Positions 1 to 5,702 of a DNA stretch of 9,661 nucleotides are shown piece after piece. The stretch covers positions 1-9,661 of the forward strand of contig PMIV01000288.1 in NCBI GenBank assembly GCA_003158355.1, written 5' to 3'. Origin of the DNA: Anaerolineaceae bacterium (GTDB lineage: Bacteria; Chloroflexota; Anaerolineae; Anaerolineales; Anaerolineaceae). Numbering within the stretch: position 1 is the first letter of the stretch; every line of letters begins with the position of its first letter. The notes beneath the pieces were generated by a model. The model worked only from the letters and a program-made list of their open reading frames with translations, was not told the origin of the DNA and did no database searches. A program made the translations under genes and the position numbers.

Positions 1-186
1 TTTCAGGAGTTGGAACAGATCGTGGAAAAACTGGAAAACAACCAGGGCACACTGGATGAGAGCATGGGGTTGTTCGAACGCGGCCAAAAACTGGCGCAGC
101 ACTGCGCCGGGCTGCTCGAAGCTGCCGAATTGAAGGTTCAGCAGTTGAACCCGACGGCAGCAGCGAAAGAGGAAAACGCCTCATGA
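1..186 (+). CDS. xseB: Exodeoxyribonuclease VII small subunit, 3' part
   Basis: Frame 1 is open from the window edge to a TGA at 184-186, giving the last 61 residues. The protein starts FQELEQIVEKLENNQG and continues through LDESMGLFERGQKLAQHC, AGLLEAAELKVQQL. This is the XseB helical-hairpin pattern (F..LE.IV..LE......E...LFE.G..L...C...L..AE.KV..L). XseB is usually about 80 residues, so only the first 15-20 are missing. With XseA it forms exonuclease VII, a cytoplasmic enzyme that degrades single-stranded DNA from both ends; XseB is the multi-copy small subunit. Its stop codon overlaps the ATG of the next gene in an ATGA arrangement, so the two genes are probably translationally coupled. 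The gene start and any promoter lie outside the window. Confidence 0.9.
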   Translation, partial: FQELEQIVEKLENNQGTLDESMGLFERGQKLAQHCAGLLEAAELKVQQLNPTAAAKEENAS

Positions 187-632
187 GCTGGCTTTCGACT
201 TACCCTGTTTTAATATGTGCGTTCGCTGGTTGGCTGGTTTCTTCTTTGCTTAAAATTCCTTTCACCTATTTTTTGCACCACAAGATCGATCTCAAACAGG
301 CTTTCGGTACAGGGGGCATGCCCAGTTCACACTCGGCACTGATGATCTCGACCACGCTGGGCATCGGGCTGTTTTCCGGCTTTAATTCACCGGTGTTTGC
401 GCTGGCGCTGGCGGTCTCGACCGTGGTGATCTATGACGCCGCGGGGGTACGCCGTCAGGCTGGCTTCCACGCTGAACGCATCAACATGATCATCAAGGAG
501 CTGTGGGAAGGCAAACCTCTGGAAGAGAAAGACCTCAAAGAGATGCTGGGCCACAGCCCGCTCGAAGTCACCGGCGGCATTCTTGTGGGCATCCTCACCG
601 CGCTGTTCGTGTGGTTGGTCTGGCCGAAGTAG
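183..632 (+). CDS. Divergent PAP2 (DUF212) family integral membrane protein
   Basis: This 149-residue membrane protein belongs to the divergent PAP2 family (DUF212, YuiD-like), distantly related to type-2 phosphatidic acid phosphatases. Visible family motifs are GGMPSSHSA at residues 44-52 (equivalent to the PAP2 PSGH motif), YDAAGVRRQAG at 84-94, and GHSPLEVTGGILVG at 123-136, whose His may play the role of the second PAP2 histidine. Hydrophobic segments lie at about 8-24, 53-64, 69-86 and 131-147. The length matches the family. The ATG at 183 overlaps the xseB stop by 4 nt, which fixes the start. The physiological substrate of this family is not established; action on a lipid phosphate or polyprenyl phosphate is inference. 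The stop TAG at 630-632 runs into a 12-bp palindrome (631-642) that touches the left repeat of the next cassette. Confidence 0.9.
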   Translation: MSWLSTYPVLICAFAGWLVSSLLKIPFTYFLHHKIDLKQAFGTGGMPSSHSALMISTTLGIGLFSGFNSPVFALALAVSTVVIYDAAGVRRQAGFHAERINMIIKELWEGKPLEEKDLKEMLGHSPLEVTGGILVGILTALFVWLVWPK

Positions 633-640
633 AGAATTCT

Positions 641-670
641 CTCACGCAGAGGCGCAGGGAACGCAGAGAA
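641..670 (+). repeat. Left inverted repeat of the GxxExxY cassette
   Basis: This 30-nt sequence starts CTCACGCAGAGGCGC and ends AACGCAGAGAA. It contains three CGCAG words at 645, 653 and 662, spaced 8-9 nt apart. It pairs with 1093-1122 at 27 of 30 positions. The left flank (631-642) is itself a perfect palindrome, AGAGAATTCTCT. Confidence 0.85.
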
Positions 671-693
671 AATCTTTGAAAATGGGGAATACG

Positions 694-1083
694 ATGGAAA
701 TTGACGAAATTACCGGAATCATAATCGACCGATCAATAAAAATTCATAGAGATCTGGGTCCCGGCTTACTTGAATCTGTTTATGAAGCAATTCTTGAGAA
801 AGAATTATTAACCAAAGGGCTTTATGTCGAAAAACAAAAGCCCATTGATTTTATCTATGATGGTATTGAATTTTCTGAGGGGTTCAGAATTGATTTACTG
901 GTTGAAAGGACTGTAATTCTGGAGTTGAAATCTGTCGAAATCCTGGCTCCAGTCCATTCAAAACAGTTATTAACTTATCTTAAATTGACTAATCTCCCTG
1001 TTGGATTATTGTTGAATTTTGGGGCTCCGGTGATGAGGGAAGGAATTCACCGGATTGTCAATAACTACCACTCTGGTAAATAA
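694..1083 (+). CDS. GxxExxY family protein (PD-(D/E)XK-like)
   Basis: This 129-residue protein contains the family's naming motif, G24-L-L-E27-S-V-Y30, preceded by IKIHRDLGPG. It also has a PD-(D/E)XK-nuclease-like core: D67 in FRIDLLVE, then E77-L-K79 in VILELKSVE, then Q91 in QLLTYLKL. A DNA- or RNA-cleaving activity is plausible from the fold, but the function of this family is unknown. I chose ATG 694 because it matches the usual family N-terminus (a helix 10-15 residues before the IHR segment) and has GGGG 6-9 nt upstream. ATG 682 would add four residues. A longer upstream reading frame would run back through the repeat into the PAP2 gene and is unlikely. The gene is much more AT-rich than its neighbours and lies alone between inverted repeats, consistent with horizontal acquisition. 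Confidence 0.88.
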   Translation: MEIDEITGIIIDRSIKIHRDLGPGLLESVYEAILEKELLTKGLYVEKQKPIDFIYDGIEFSEGFRIDLLVERTVILELKSVEILAPVHSKQLLTYLKLTNLPVGLLLNFGAPVMREGIHRIVNNYHSGK

Positions 1084-1092
1084 GAACGGTTC

Positions 1093-1122
1093 TTCTCTGC
1101 GTTCTCAGCGCCTTTGCGTGAG
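1093..1122 (-). repeat. Right inverted repeat of the GxxExxY cassette
   Basis: This 30-nt sequence starts TTCTCTGCGTTCTC and ends CCTTTGCGTGAG. Its reverse complement matches 641-670 except at repeat positions 9, 16 and 18. Just upstream, 1082-1094 is a small hairpin sequence (AAGAAC-G-GTTCTT). Transcribed together, the two copies could form a long stem around the gene. Confidence 0.85.
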
Positions 1123-1128
1123 ATGATC

Positions 1129-2883
1129 TTAAAATCCCAATTCCTTCAAACTTTGCTCCGCACTTCTGTTCGATCCTTTGCCCAGCAGTTCCTTCCAGAA
1201 CTCGGGGCCGTAGCGGCGTGAGCGCACTAGGATGGGCATGGGCACGCCCCAGCCAAGCAGGAGCACTTCTTCTTTGGGCTGTAGGCGGGCGAGCATACCG
1301 CGCAGGGCGTCGCGCCCGGCCAGGCCGGAGAGGACGGCGGCGATGTCGTTCTCGTCGCCCAGCCAGCCGCTGACGCGTGTGCCGAGCTGCGACATGACCT
1401 CGTCGTAGATCTGCGAGGGGCGCTGGTCGATGATGAGCAGGGTGACGTAGTACTTGCGCATCTCGCGGGCGATGGTGCTGAAAGAAGTCTGGGCGGCCAT
1501 TTCACGGTTGAGCAGCTTGTGAGCCTCCTCCACGGCGATGACCAGGGGACGCGGCTCGTTGGTGCCGTGGCTGCGGAAGGCGTTGGTCTGTTCTTCCCAG
1601 GCTTCGCGGATCTTGCGGGTGAGCAGGTTGGAGACGAGTAGGTAATCGAGGTCGCTCTCGTAATCGCCAAAGGAGAGGATCACGTGGCGTCCGGCCTGCA
1701 GGGCTTCGATGACCTGCTTGAGCGAGTGCTGCGCTCTGTTTTCCTCCGCGGCATCCTCAATAATGTAGGGACGGTTGAAGACGCGGGTCAATTTGCTGCG
1801 CAATCCTTCAGCGGCAGCCACGTTGACGCCGGCTTCGTTGGCCCAATTGGCCACGCTGTCGGCGGCCGGGGATTTTTTACCGTCTTCGTCCCTGTCCATT
1901 TTACCAACGGAGAGGTTCTTGAACTCGCGGAACCAGTTCTCCGCACCAAAGGTGTGAATGAGCGCGTCCAGGGTGGTGGGGGTGGTGTCGCGCAGGTTGA
2001 GCTCGCTGCTGAGCAGTTCGATATCCTGCGGCTGGATCTCAGATTCTTTGAATTCCAGGTGAAAATCGGGGCTCTTGCCGCGAATGGTGCTGGCACGCCC
2101 CAGGCCGACGACCTGGACGGCAGAATTGAATTTGGTCTTGAGCCCGGAGACGGACAGACCGGTATCGGAAGAGACATCGTCGAATCCGTACTCGTTATGC
2201 ATATCCAGCACCAGCACTGAGGCGGCGTTGTGATGGATGAGCCCGGCCAGGATGATGCGGGTGAGGAAAGATTTGCCGGTGCCGGTGGCACCAAAAATGC
2301 CAGAACTGCGCTGTACGAATTTATCCAGGTTGATGCAGACCGGGTGATTCTGTTCGCGGGTTTTTCCAATCTCGAAGAAAGCGGGGTCATCAGGGGAACC
2401 GAAGATTTGGGCTACATCCCCGGCTGAGGCCAGATAGGTTTTGGCATGATGGTCTGGAACGGTCTTAATCGGAAGCGGGCGGGGCTCTTCTTTTAGGGTT
2501 TCCCGCCATTCTTTCGCTTTAATTTCATAATCAGATAAATTTGGATTGGGCCCCTGTTCGAGCATGAGGGCGGGCAGCACTTCCAGGTTGGTAAAGAGAG
2601 TCTGCCGGCGTAGCAGGTCAGCTATAGTAGGGGAGAGTTGTTGGAAGGTGATACCCTCGGCGTAACGCGGATCGAGGGCACCGAGCTGTAGATCGGTGAC
2701 CAGACCGTAGAAGAGCCAGTAACCGCTTTCGATGACCACAAAACCGCCTTCCTGCACAGATTGCGCAGGGACGTCCAGACGCACGAAGAGATTGGCTTTC
2801 AAACCGCCGCCGATAATGTAACCGATGGCTTGGCGCAGCTCAGGGTCGTTGTTTTTCTGATTCAGGATCAAATTTGGTTCCAT
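1129..2883 (-). CDS. herA: HerA-type hexameric DNA translocase/helicase
   Basis: This 584-residue protein has an N-terminal HAS-barrel (about 18-105) and a HerA/FtsK-type RecA-like ATPase core. Visible motifs are Walker A GATGTGKS at 198-205, LVLDMHNEYG at 224-233, Walker B VIAVEEAHKLL at 448-458 (paired Glu), and the sensor-like LLIIDQRPSQI at 482-492. The segment GTRVSGWLGDENDI from 501 may carry the arginine finger. HerA assembles as a hexamer, pumps double-stranded DNA, and with the nuclease NurA resects DNA ends. It is the last gene of a minus-strand operon nurA / HAS-barrel-like gene / herA. The ATG at 2883 lies 19 nt after the upstream stop and has GGAG 6 nt before it. Some bacterial HerA proteins work in phage defence, but pairing with a true NurA favours repair here. 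Its stop lies 6 nt from the cassette repeat. Confidence 0.93.
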   Translation of the reverse strand: MEPNLILNQKNNDPELRQAIGYIIGGGLKANLFVRLDVPAQSVQEGGFVVIESGYWLFYGLVTDLQLGALDPRYAEGITFQQLSPTIADLLRRQTLFTNLEVLPALMLEQGPNPNLSDYEIKAKEWRETLKEEPRPLPIKTVPDHHAKTYLASAGDVAQIFGSPDDPAFFEIGKTREQNHPVCINLDKFVQRSSGIFGATGTGKSFLTRIILAGLIHHNAASVLVLDMHNEYGFDDVSSDTGLSVSGLKTKFNSAVQVVGLGRASTIRGKSPDFHLEFKESEIQPQDIELLSSELNLRDTTPTTLDALIHTFGAENWFREFKNLSVGKMDRDEDGKKSPAADSVANWANEAGVNVAAAEGLRSKLTRVFNRPYIIEDAAEENRAQHSLKQVIEALQAGRHVILSFGDYESDLDYLLVSNLLTRKIREAWEEQTNAFRSHGTNEPRPLVIAVEEAHKLLNREMAAQTSFSTIAREMRKYYVTLLIIDQRPSQIYDEVMSQLGTRVSGWLGDENDIAAVLSGLAGRDALRGMLARLQPKEEVLLLGWGVPMPILVRSRRYGPEFWKELLGKGSNRSAEQSLKELGF

Positions 2884-2902
2884 AGTTTTCTCCGCAGCAG
2901 GC

Positions 2903-3499
2903 TTAGTCGATCTCGGAAAGGGCGCCCAGCACGGTCATCAACTGGGGATAATCATCTTTAAGCATGGCGATGAGCACGTTGACGGCGCGCTCCGACCAGG
3001 CAGGGCCGTCCGCATCATGGGCGGAGAGGGCTTCACGCATGTGCACTGCCAGTAGTTCAGCGGCCGGCAGAGTGGGGTCGCCCAGCAGATGGCGCAGGTA
3101 GCCAAACTGGCCGTGAGCAGTGAAGCGGGCCAGGTCGGCCGCGCTGCAGGGCTGGATCGAATCCAGGGTCAGCGGCGGGCGCGGCGGTAATAGATGGAAG
3201 ATATTGCCGTTCTGTTCGTAACCTACAAAGACCACGCTCATCTCGAGGGGCACATTGCGGTTGCGACGGTTATCTTCGATGACCTCTTCGCTGATGCCTT
3301 CAGTGGAGACCAACTGGCGCACCAGGCCGTCGTCGTCGATATGAATATCGTAAACCAGGCCGTAGATCGTGGTCTGGTCTGCCAGGGGAATGCATACCAT
3401 TTGTCCGAAGCTGGGGGCGTTCACCTGCGAAAGCCGGCAGCCCACTACGCAGCCTTTTATGCCGGATCGTAACAACCTGCCAATGGAAATTGAATTCAT
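2903..3499 (-). CDS. HAS-barrel-like protein between nurA and herA, function unknown
   Basis: This 198-residue protein is not one I can name. Residues 6-55 (GRLLRSGIKGCVVG through IYGLVYDIHID) resemble the HAS-barrel at the N-terminus of the neighbouring HerA. Both have a Gly-rich first strand, an R-L turn, a G.-hV-h-I segment, then (I/F)YGLV.D(I/L). A Pro-rich hinge PPRPP follows at 105-109, then a helical region at about 118-198. There is no Walker motif and no nuclease motif. An in-frame extension to 3568 exists, but I chose the ATG at 3499. It has a strong GAGGT ribosome site 6 nt upstream and begins 1 nt after the nurA stop, whereas the extension would lie inside nurA. Context implies a role with NurA and HerA, perhaps as an adaptor occupying the HAS-barrel interface; that is inference. 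Confidence 0.85.
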   Translation of the reverse strand: MNSISIGRLLRSGIKGCVVGCRLSQVNAPSFGQMVCIPLADQTTIYGLVYDIHIDDDGLVRQLVSTEGISEEVIEDNRRNRNVPLEMSVVFVGYEQNGNIFHLLPPRPPLTLDSIQPCSAADLARFTAHGQFGYLRHLLGDPTLPAAELLAVHMREALSAHDADGPAWSERAVNVLIAMLKDDYPQLMTVLGALSEID

Positions 3500-3500
3500 C

Positions 3501-4664
3501 TCAATACCTCGTTCGGGTGCCAACTTTTTTGTTGGCAAGTTTTTCAGAATCGGTTTGCAGCGGAACACCCCGCCGCAGTAATTCGTTTTGGATCAAACCG
3601 GTCAGTGCTTCGTGTTCATCCATTTTGACCACGGCGGTCTCGTGGGCACGGATCAAGGCATAGGGGTATGGGTGCAGCCCGGACTGCCGGGCCTGGTCGA
3701 GCAGAACTGAGTGCAAGAGGTCGATCGAATCGGGAACTTCCATCACCCACAGGGGAATTTCCACGCGGGCGACAGCCGGATGATCGGAGCTGCCCACGTT
3801 CAGGTAGAAGAAATGCAGCGCTTTGCGTCCTTCATAATCATTCCCTGAGCTGGACTGCAGCCCAAAGATGGCTGAACGTTCGCTCGGCTGCAGCAGATCG
3901 CGCATGATCGCAAGATCGCTCAACCCTGAAAACAAGGGGGCTGTTTTCAGAACTTCGTTTTCGGGCTTTGCGGCCAGTTCAAGCAAGTTAATGAGCAGCG
4001 CAGCGCGCGGACGGTCTACATAACCGGCCGTAATGATATTCAAGAGAGATAGTTTATCCAGCGCAGCCAGATAATCATCCAGATAGTGTTTGAACGGATT
4101 TTTAGGACCGGGCTCGTGATACAACTCCAGCGGGCCGTCGGTGAGGGTAATTAATGGGGCTGGCAGAATTTTCGCATAATCGACCAGCACCTGGCGTTCG
4201 GTAACGTCGCGGCGCAGGTTGATCAGTTCTTCGGTGATGCGCTCGTTTTCGTTGGGGTCGCCCTCTTCGTAGATGAGTTCGGTGGTGGTGGCTGTGGTCG
4301 GCGCCAATCCGCTGCCGGGCTGCATGTAAAACACTCCCACGTTGACCACGCCGTAAAAGATGGCTTCATGCGGGTTGGGGGTGATCTGCGAGCCATCCGC
4401 AGAGAGGATCGTGCAGGACTGGGGGCTGACAGGCGCTGGAAAGTGCGCGTCCAACGCCTCGCTGACCGGAACGGCGCAACGCAGGTTCTTGTCTTTGGCA
4501 GCGGCCTTTTCGACCTTTTCTTGCAGACGGATGAGATTGTGAGACTGCGCGTGGAGCAGCTCTTCACATTGGTTCAGACGCTCTGCCAGTTCCTGCCGGC
4601 GTGAAGCGGAGGCGTCGGCCATACTTTGTATCTGGTTTTGCAGGTTGAGGTAATTTAATGGCAT
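3501..4664 (-). CDS. nurA: NurA-family DNA end-resection nuclease
   Basis: This 387-residue protein carries the NurA signature. Motif I is SADGSQITP with D90. A second acidic motif is LITLTDGPLEL with D176. E156 (VTERQVL) is a candidate third metal ligand. The C-terminal YPYALIRAHETAV has Y333 and H341 spaced eight apart, as I recall for the archaeal active-site Tyr/His pair. Residues 18-57 are likely a coiled coil. NurA is a manganese-dependent 5'-3' nuclease that works with HerA to resect double-strand breaks. This is the first gene of the operon. Its TGA at 3501-3503 is separated by 1 nt from the next ATG, implying coupling. The ribosome site before ATG 4664 is weak (GAG about 9 nt upstream). 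A good promoter with LexA-like boxes lies immediately upstream. Confidence 0.92.
   Translation of the reverse strand: MPLNYLNLQNQIQSMADASASRRQELAERLNQCEELLHAQSHNLIRLQEKVEKAAAKDKNLRCAVPVSEALDAHFPAPVSPQSCTILSADGSQITPNPHEAIFYGVVNVGVFYMQPGSGLAPTTATTTELIYEEGDPNENERITEELINLRRDVTERQVLVDYAKILPAPLITLTDGPLELYHEPGPKNPFKHYLDDYLAALDKLSLLNIITAGYVDRPRAALLINLLELAAKPENEVLKTAPLFSGLSDLAIMRDLLQPSERSAIFGLQSSSGNDYEGRKALHFFYLNVGSSDHPAVARVEIPLWVMEVPDSIDLLHSVLLDQARQSGLHPYPYALIRAHETAVVKMDEHEALTGLIQNELLRRGVPLQTDSEKLANKKVGTRTRY
3506..3510 (-). promoter_or_regulatory. Ribosome binding site that fixes the HAS-barrel-like gene start
   Basis: GAGGT on the minus strand lies 6 nt before the ATG at 3499 and inside the last codons of nurA. 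It supports ATG 3499 over an upstream in-frame ATG at 3568. Confidence 0.75.
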
Positions 4665-4680
4665 GGTAAGCTCGCACTAT

Positions 4681-4694
4681 CGAACATTTGTTTT
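4681..4694. promoter_or_regulatory. Second, weaker LexA-like box at the nurA transcription start
   Basis: The sequence CGAACATTTGTTTT keeps GAAC-N4-GTT and matches the Bacillus-type LexA consensus CGAACRNRYGTTYC at 12 of 14 positions, counting N. Its centre is 25 bp from that of the stronger box. It lies over the predicted +1 (about 4689) and the start of the leader, where a bound repressor could block transcription. Confidence 0.4.
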
Positions 4695-4695
4695 G

Positions 4696-4724
4696 ATTAT
4701 ACAGGGGAACGAACGTTCATACAA
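4696..4724 (-). promoter_or_regulatory. Promoter of the nurA-herA operon
   Basis: On the minus strand TTGTAT (4724-4719) and a perfect TATAAT (4701-4696) are separated by 17 nt, a good sigma-70-type promoter. The predicted start is near 4689, giving a leader of about 25 nt before the nurA ATG at 4664. Confidence 0.7.
4706..4719. promoter_or_regulatory. LexA (SOS) box candidate within the nurA promoter spacer
   Basis: GGAACGAACGTTCA contains an exact GAAC-N4-GTTC core (4707-4718). Twelve of 14 positions match the Bacillus-type LexA consensus CGAACRNRYGTTYC. The core lies entirely inside the 17-nt spacer between the nurA -35 and -10 elements, a classic repressor position. An exact 8-base core is expected about 0.15 times by chance in a random window this size. 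That the host's LexA uses this motif is inference. Confidence 0.55.
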
Positions 4725-4848
4725 ATACAATCGACGGCTTGTCTGAAAAGTAAAAATATTAATAAAACGCTAATCTTACTCTGCCTCAATACTAATATAT
4801 TTTGCTTATACTCAACATAGTAAAAGTTATACCAGAAACAAACGCTGC

Positions 4849-4876
4849 TTGACCCATTCGTTAATTGGACTATAAT
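4849..4876 (+). promoter_or_regulatory. Promoter of the FmdB-family gene
   Basis: TTGACC (4849-4854) and TATAAT (4871-4876) are separated by 16 nt. The predicted start is near 4883, giving a leader of about 36 nt. A strong ribosome site, AAGAGGTG (4906-4913), lies 5 nt before the ATG. The stretch from about 4740 to 4830 between this promoter and the divergent nurA promoter is AT-rich and holds nothing else I recognise. Confidence 0.75.
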
Positions 4877-4918
4877 TGGAAGGATTAATCAGTAGTTTGA
4901 TTATCAAGAGGTGTAGAT

Positions 4919-5290
4919 ATGCCGATTTATACTTATCGGTGCGAAAGCTGCGGTGTTCAATTTGACCGCACCCAAAAATTTTCAGACAATCCGTTGACAT
5001 TGTGCCCGGAATGCGGCAAAAAAAGCCTGCACAAGGTTTATACGCCGGTGGGTATTGTATTTAAAGGGTCGGGTTTTTATGCCACCGATCATCATTCCCC
5101 CTCCGGTCAAAGTTGGGCCAGCGGCTCTAAGAGCGACGATCCGGCTGAAGCGAAAAGTGAAAGCAAGCCTGAAAGCAAGGGTGAAGCGAAAGCAGAATCC
5201 AAAGCCGAGCCAAAAACAGAATCAGTCAAACCCAAAGAAAGCGGCTCAAGCTCCGGGGATAGTTCTCCAAAAGCTGAAAAGAACAAATAA
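4919..5290 (+). CDS. FmdB-family zinc-ribbon protein with Lys/Glu repeat tail
   Basis: This 123-residue protein begins MPIYTYRCESCG, the start of the FmdB regulatory-protein family. The N-terminal zinc ribbon has two CxxC knuckles, C8/C11 and C29/C32. The conserved KVYTPVGIVFKGSGFY (39-54) closes the domain. FmdB was first named as a putative regulator of formamidase in Methylophilus, but for most members the role is unknown, so I give no gene symbol. Residues 76-99 are six consecutive x-E-x-K tetrads (AEAK, SESK, PESK, GEAK, AESK, AEPK), followed by a Ser/Gly/Lys-rich end; this region is probably disordered. The gene is monocistronic, with a strong promoter and ribosome site upstream and an intrinsic terminator 7 nt after the stop. 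Confidence 0.93.
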   Translation: MPIYTYRCESCGVQFDRTQKFSDNPLTLCPECGKKSLHKVYTPVGIVFKGSGFYATDHHSPSGQSWASGSKSDDPAEAKSESKPESKGEAKAESKAEPKTESVKPKESGSSSGDSSPKAEKNK

Positions 5291-5297
5291 GACCCAG

Positions 5298-5327
5298 AGT
5301 CCCCGCAGTGATGCAGGGACTTTTTTT
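5298..5327 (+). terminator. Intrinsic terminator of the FmdB-family gene
   Basis: AGTCCCCGCA (5298-5307) pairs with TGCAGGGACT (5312-5321), 9 of 10 matched, around a 4-nt loop. A run of seven T follows at 5321-5327. It lies directly after the stop at 5288-5290. Confidence 0.92.
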
Positions 5328-5425
5328 GATATACTATTTCATTGATCGATTATGTCTGTCTGAAAGCAATCTGATTCCCTCGGCTCTGGCAGGCATGATA
5401 GCTTGTGCAAGGGCGTTGATAGGTT

Positions 5426-5454
5426 TTGACAGGTTCCAGGCTCTAAACTACGAT
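5426..5454 (+). promoter_or_regulatory. Promoter of the small membrane protein / DUF4173 operon
   Basis: A perfect TTGACA (5426-5431) and TACGAT (5449-5454) are separated by 17 nt. The predicted start is near 5461, so the leader is only about 12 nt and begins at or within the ribosome site (GAGG at 5463-5466, 6 nt before the ATG). Nothing else is evident between the terminator and this promoter. Confidence 0.65.
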
Positions 5455-5472
5455 CATCACGTGAGGCAATAA

Positions 5473-5691
5473 ATGGCAAGTAAAAGCACTTCAGTCAAAA
5501 AGGGCAGCACTGGTACTCCAATAAAAGCGAGTGTAAACACTCAAAAAACGGGTGCAGGCGCCCAAAAATCGGGTGCAGGCAAGCCGAGAGTGTCAGCGCA
5601 GCAAAAAAAAATGAGGCGGCAGCAGGTGGGCATGGCGATCTTTGCTTTGGTCCTGGTCATTGCCATGATCCTCTCGCTCGTCGTCCGCTAA
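5473..5691 (+). CDS. Small basic single-span membrane protein, function unknown
   Basis: I do not recognise this 72-residue protein. Residues 1-52 are hydrophilic and strongly basic, rich in Lys, Ser, Thr, Gly and Gln. They include a 7-residue near-duplication, QKTGAGA/QKSGAGK (24-37), encoded by a 21-nt tandem repeat. KKMRRQQ at 46-52 leads into one hydrophobic helix, about 53-71 (VGMAIFALVLVIAMILSLV). The protein ends two residues later, so it looks like a tail-anchored protein with a positively charged cytoplasmic N-terminus. GAGG lies 6 nt before the ATG. The stop is 11 nt before the DUF4173-type gene, so the two are probably one operon and may work at the same membrane site. A run of nine A (5603-5611) lies in the gene. 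Confidence 0.75.
   Translation: MASKSTSVKKGSTGTPIKASVNTQKTGAGAQKSGAGKPRVSAQQKKMRRQQVGMAIFALVLVIAMILSLVVR
5542..5583 (+). repeat. 21-nt tandem duplication inside the small membrane protein gene
   Basis: Units 5542-5562 and 5563-5583 share CAAAAA-CGGGTGCAGGC with few differences. They encode QKTGAGA and QKSGAGK. The change is in frame and expands the flexible basic region. Confidence 0.7.
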
Positions 5692-5702
5692 TCGAGGGAA
5701 TA

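Larger units (their letters stand above)
641..1122. mobile_element. Putative inverted-repeat-bounded cassette carrying a GxxExxY gene
   Basis: Two 30-nt imperfect inverted repeats (641-670 and 1093-1122) bound a 482-bp segment with one gene. The segment sits between the stop codons of two convergent genes. Only 8 nt separate the upstream stop from the left repeat and 6 nt separate the right repeat from the herA stop. Base composition inside is unlike the surroundings: by hand count 132 of 360 bases (about 37%) are G or C at 721-1080, while parts of the neighbouring herA reach about 70%. No transposase is encoded and no target-site duplication is visible. The mobility call is therefore inference from boundaries and composition. 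It could be a small non-autonomous unit moved in trans. Confidence 0.45.

Noticed and set aside
631..642. AGAGAATTCTCT palindrome as a terminator of the PAP2 gene
   Set aside because: It is a short AT-centred palindrome with no loop and no following T run, so it is unlikely to terminate transcription.
583..693. N-terminal extension of the GxxExxY protein back into the PAP2 gene
   Set aside because: It would overlap the PAP2 3' end, be translated through the inverted repeat, and lack similarity to the usual family N-terminus.
641..1122. CRISPR-like repeat pair
   Set aside because: Only two copies exist, in inverted orientation and separated by a gene. There are no spacers and no cas genes.
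1684..2427. Plus-strand frames opposite herA
   Set aside because: They are mirrors of the strongly coding, GC-rich herA frame. No family motif or upstream signals are visible.
3500..3568. N-terminal extension of the HAS-barrel-like protein by 23 residues
   Set aside because: It lies inside nurA. The internal ATG at 3499 has an ideal GAGGT at 6-nt spacing and follows the nurA stop by 1 nt.
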